Part shown: piece after piece, positions 49,001 through 52,000 of the stretch
Layout: the number at the start of each line of letters is the position of its first letter
Position numbering within the stretch: position 1 is the first letter of the stretch
Assembly: GCA_963169105.1 (NCBI GenBank)
Contig: OY720643.1
Location: 128,826,041-128,890,040, forward strand
Source: Ceriagrion tenellum
Lineage: Eukaryota > Arthropoda > Insecta > Odonata > Coenagrionidae
Reading direction: 5' to 3'
DNA: 64,000 nt
The notes under the pieces: generated by a model
Seen by the model: the letters and a program-made list of their open reading frames with translations, nothing else
What the model was told of the DNA's origin: nothing
Database searches by the model: none
Position numbers and translations under genes: made by a program

Positions 49001-52000
49001 TATTCTTCCTTACATGTTTCATTACAAATATTTTTTCTGTATTAAGGAAGTAAGCCTATAAGGCATTGAGCCTGTGTTTAGGCTAATTTCTAAAACAGTA
49101 ATGTGGAAAAGAAAACATCAAACCATCTTATTAGTATATCATGATATAAAGATTCGAAGGCTTTCCTGTGATCAAATTGAACCATAATTATAATTTTTAT
49201 TTCGTCTAGTGATCGACGAATATTATCTGTTATTTTAATTAGAGCAGATTGAGTGCTGTAGTTTTTACAGTTGACATTTGTCAAAAAATTTGAGCTGGGA
49301 TAGATGATCTACTCTAAGAGTTGATCTGCACTCAGCGCTCGAAAGATTTAGAGGCATAGCACACAACACAGCAAATACGTCGAAATCAGATGTATCTTTG
49401 GCGGAGGGGTTTTAATGATAGGAAGGATGGTAATTTATGGAACAAATATAAATATCTAGGATTAGGGGTATTACTATCCAATCATTTTAACATTTATACC
49501 ATCAACACCTGAAGAGTTCAATTTCAACGGTTTTACGAAGCGCAAAAGAGTTTCTGGGATATAATGCGGTAAGAACAGCCTTTCACTGTCGAACGAGGAT
49601 AAAAGTGAGGGATCAGTGAGTATAGGGCATAAGTATAAAGTATAAGTAAGTAATAAATAAGAGTCATCAGGTCTTTCATTGTGCTTATCTTCCTTGAAAG
49701 CAGGTGTGAGTAAGTAGCTGTTGAGATCATCCGGGAGAATTTTGTGTTGGATAAGGGTCTGCAAGATTTTCCGATACCGAGACGCCTTAACTCCTACCAG
49801 GTGGATTTTACGTCCCATTTGCCAGAAAAGCATTCATTGTAATAATCTTGTTTTGCAGTTCGGATTACATGCTGCACTTGATTTCGAATCTCTTTGCATT
49901 CTTCATGCAGGTGGGGCAGGAGAGTGCGTCGATAATTCCGTCGAAGGTGGTCTTTACGTGACATTAATTTTTTTATTAAAAAACTTTATCCAGATTAGCA
50001 TTCATTTAGTCAGATTCAAATTTGACAAGATCGAATGTCTTAAAATTACAAAATCACATATTCTTGGGATTATGCCCTTTCTGTTGTAGGTGATATTTGA
50101 TATATATTGAAAGTCGTGTTCTGACAAGAAAGGAACAGGACGCTGTCCGTAGTCTTCAGTCTTTGTTAAGTCGTTGACAATGAAGAGATCCAAGAGGGTG
50201 TTGCTGTTCATGAATTTGTGTGTAGGTTGATAAGGGATAATAGATAGGTTACTCCAGAATATAAGATCCTTGAAAATGGCACTTTTAGGTGATTTCTTCA
50301 GAATGTCAAGTTTGATATCTCCGCACAAAATCGCACTTTTGTTGGTAGAGAAAAGACTGTAACCCGTTGGTTCGAAGCATTATGACATATCACCCGTTTT
50401 TGGAGGCCTATAAATTACACAAACAAGGCTTTCGCTTCATTTCCCACAATTTGTAAGAAAATATATTCGGGCCTAAAAGGAGTTCAGTCTGATTTTTTCA
50501 GTATCTTGTACGATAAACTGTCATGCGAATTCACACAGACACCACCACCTTTCCCTACCCCTTCGAACATGTCGTACAAATTGATAATTACATAACTTGA
50601 TGGACTCAGAGGAGATGTATTCATTTGACCAGCTTTCAGAAACGGCAATGGCATGGTATGCGAGGCCGGAGGAATAGTCTTCGAATCGGTCAGAATGCCT
50701 GGGTAAGGACTTCGCATTAACATAGAAAATGTTCAACAACCCCATTGAATTAATTATTATGCGAATGTATCAAATGTGTCTTCCATACAGTTGATTTAAC
50801 TCCGATCCCGACCGACCTCCGCATACCCTGACATAAATCTTGCCTCCTCTTATCCTAAGATATTTGAATTTGAATCCAGTCTATTTACGCTCTCTGGAGA
50901 GGCTATATAGTTTTCTAATTAGCTGTGTTACTTGTACTTGAATATATTATACAATGGTTGAGTGGGTATATCGTCAAACCCACGGTCACGCTATTTGGGT
51001 TCTCGTTTATTAACTCTTCGGCTGCTTAGAACCTCACTAGCCAGTGGTGCCAGATTTTTCGACCCTCAACCCGCCACCGGAGCACCGTAAACCCGCCCAA
51101 CCCGCCCAATCCCCCTCTTTTCTCGCCGCACGCCAAGATTTAAACAAAACTTAATATATAACGACCAGGTGGTTTAATGTCGATATGAAAATAAACATAT
51201 AATATGGTTATCCTCCCCTCCCCCGCCCCTAGCCGCCCCTACGCCGCCCCCGCCACGCCCCCGCCCTCCTGGCCTCGCATGGAGATTTTAGCCGCCATGT
51301 AGCGGCGTTGGGAGAGAGATTTATTTTTTTATGGCATTAGTGAATTATTTTTTTTTAACTCGAGCGGTATAGTGGACAAGTCACTATCTCCGAGTGATTC
51401 GTTCGCGTCTCGCAGTGTGCGTGTTAAAGCTCTCTTTAAGAGAGAATTTGATTTTATTACAGCATTAGTGAATTATTTATTTAAAAACTCCTTTTGTAAA
51501 TGCCTCTCCATCTCTCTTTCATGTATATGTGGATTGATTAGGTAGCCTTTACAAAGGCTTTAAATATCGGTTAAGCTTTATATATCGGTTTATTTTCGGC
51601 TTTGTATTATTGGATTCGGTTATTGATCAGTTTATTTTCGAGATCGTGTTATTTGTGTCGGTTATTGATGTTTATTGAGGAGGCATACACTCCCGACAAA
51701 GTAATGTTGTTTCCAATTCTTTCTTTGGTATTCGACGACATTTCTCACCAGCCATCGTTTCAAAATACATGCTAAAATCTGGCTTGTAATACAACAAAGA
51801 ATACTGTATTAATTCGCTCGGTTTATCAGCGAGACGTATGATGTCTGAGTATACGTCTTTGACGAATTCGTGAGGCAAACAGTATCTGTCTGTATTGTTG
51901 ACAATTTCTAACATTCTGAAGGGACATTGAGGTGTCCTGAAGATGACACGAAGTGTCGAAACCCGGGTCGTGTTATTAAACCTATAAGTGGAGTATACAA

